Shown in pieces: positions 63,215 to 64,000 of a stretch of DNA of 64,000 nucleotides; positions within the stretch are counted from its first letter, which is position 1, and every line of letters begins with the position of its first letter. The translations under genes were made by a program, and so were the position numbers. The notes under the pieces are model-generated. The model ran no database searches. It was not told the DNA's origin and worked only from the letters and a program-made list of their open reading frames with translations. This stretch comes from an uncultured Mucilaginibacter sp. (lineage in GTDB: Bacteria; Bacteroidota; Bacteroidia; Sphingobacteriales; Sphingobacteriaceae): positions 124,001 through 188,000 of the forward strand of contig NZ_CAJYGQ010000008.1 of assembly GCF_913773635.1 (NCBI RefSeq). Reading direction: 5' to 3'.

Positions 63215-64000
63215 ATGAACTGGAAATTCTGGGAGAAGAAGAACAAAGAAGATCAGCCTAAAAAGAAAAAAAGTGCAGCACGCGAATGGACTGATGCCAT
63301 TATTTTTGCAGTGGTTGCAGCTACGCTTATACGTACATTATTTATTGAAGCTTATACCATTCCAACCGAATCAATGGAACGCTCACTACTTGTGGGTGAT
63401 TTCCTGTTTGTAAGCAAAGTAAATTATGGTGCCCGCACCCCAATGACACCTATTGCTTTCCCTTTTGCACATCATACTATGCCAATCATCGGCACCAAAG
63501 CCTATTGGGATGGCGTGAAACTACCTTACTATAGGTTACCGGGCTTAAGTGATATTAAAAAAGGTGACGTTGTTGTGTTTAACTACCCCATGGAGGCCGA
63601 CAGCCCGTTTTACCGGCCGGTTGATAAGCGTGAAAACTACATTAAACGCTGCCAGGGAACACCAGGCGATACGCTTTCGATAGTTGATGCACAAGTATTT
63701 GTTAATGGCAAGGCTAACCCTAACCCACCCGAAGGGCAAATTAATTACGAACTGCAAACCAACGGTACAGAAATTAACCCCAAAATTTGGGAAGAGCTTA
63801 ACGTAACCATATCGGATTACAGCCCATATCCTACCATGACTAAAGCGTCTGCTGATGCTTTGAAGAAGATGGGCAATTTCACCATGGTTAAGCCGCATAT
63901 ATCGCCAAAGGATTCTGTTAGCCTGATGGAAGAACCTGTGTTTCCCAAAGACAAGCATTATGAGAAGTGGAACCAGGATAATTACGGCCCGATTATAGTT
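63215..64000 (+). CDS. lepB: signal peptidase I, 3' end missing (runs off the window)
   Basis: The frame is open from the ATG at 63215 to the window end (262 codons). The product has a Lys-rich cytoplasmic tail, one membrane helix at about 28-45 and the catalytic serine in IPTESMERSLLVGD (S53), with the general-base lysine in ENYIKRCQGTPGD near 145. A long insert follows the lysine region, as in the extended Bacteroidota LepB. It cleaves signal peptides at the outer face of the inner membrane. The 3' part is outside the window. Confidence 0.95.
   Translation, partial: MNWKFWEKKNKEDQPKKKKSAAREWTDAIIFAVVAATLIRTLFIEAYTIPTESMERSLLVGDFLFVSKVNYGARTPMTPIAFPFAHHTMPIIGTKAYWDGVKLPYYRLPGLSDIKKGDVVVFNYPMEADSPFYRPVDKRENYIKRCQGTPGDTLSIVDAQVFVNGKANPNPPEGQINYELQTNGTEINPKIWEELNVTISDYSPYPTMTKASADALKKMGNFTMVKPHISPKDSVSLMEEPVFPKDKHYEKWNQDNYGPIIV

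Noticed and set aside
63545..63958. 137-codon open frame on the minus strand
   Set aside because: It lies entirely opposite lepB, whose catalytic motifs are intact, so it is a shadow frame.
1..64000. CRISPR array, tRNA, rRNA, insertion sequence or prophage
   Set aside because: No regularly spaced exact repeats, cloverleaf, transposase or phage structural genes were seen in any spacer.

Overview
The window looks like chromosomal DNA of a Bacteroidota species in the family Sphingobacteriaceae (Mucilaginibacter/Pedobacter-like). The evidence is the gene set and order: a complete 14-subunit nuo operon with a short NuoG, an exbB-exbD-exbD-tonB-pstS-like-TPR operon, parA-parB-DUF5683-dapB-lepB, DUF4159, DUF5683, TTG/ATG starts with few Shine-Dalgarno sequences, and many promoter candidates of the Bacteroidota type (TTTG-N19/20-TAnnTTTG). 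Base composition by eye is moderate to AT-rich. I saw no rRNA, tRNA, CRISPR array, insertion sequence, prophage or plasmid-type gene. Genus assignment is inference.

Layout. 1-4349 (minus): lipoprotein fragment, DUF4159 protein, rsmE, a CNNM/CorC-type CBS membrane protein, ppa and a DedA protein. 4388-18732 (minus): complex I, nuoA to nuoN, interrupted by three non-nuo genes (a basic 112-aa orphan between nuoE and nuoF; a 102-aa orphan and a gamma-glutamylcyclotransferase-like gene between nuoF and nuoG). nuoA is separated from nuoB by a terminator-like hairpin and each side has its own promoter candidate. 18821-24688 (minus): energy-transduction operon exbB, two exbD, tonB, a 75-aa membrane protein, a PstS-like protein and a TPR protein. 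25162-26412 (minus): SUI1-type factor and a diacylglycerol-kinase-like lipid kinase, divergent from metK, which has a SAM-II riboswitch in its leader.

27969-34311: EamA transporter, Nudix hydrolase, PlsC acyltransferase, then a LytS/LytTR two-component pair (minus) divergent from a small membrane protein plus an ABC-2 transporter. The divergent spacer carries three copies of a 9-bp motif; two are direct repeats with a 21-bp period, the geometry of a LytTR operator. 34446-49925: mainly single-gene units (M28 peptidase, astacin-like lipoprotein, DUF1304, UvrD-nuclease, SGNH hydrolase, esterase, multi-PAS/GAF kinase, ahcY, M23 peptidase, bacilliredoxin, M1 aminopeptidase), most ended by clear hairpins. 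50334-53786: a circularly permuted ATP-grasp / alpha-E / transglutaminase-fold trio, a likely peptide-bond-forming or -trimming system of unknown substrate. 53850-59708: DUF4350, a tiny charged protein, a DUF2383 protein, a TonB-dependent receptor, a PQQ-type sugar dehydrogenase and an FMN reductase. 59866-64000: parA, parB, DUF5683, dapB and the 5' part of lepB.

The most interesting signals are the LytTR operator array, the SAM-II riboswitch with an extra hairpin, promoters fused into upstream terminators, 7-bp-period intergenic repeats flanking plsC, orphan genes embedded in the nuo and tonB operons, and the ATP-grasp/alpha-E/transglutaminase trio.
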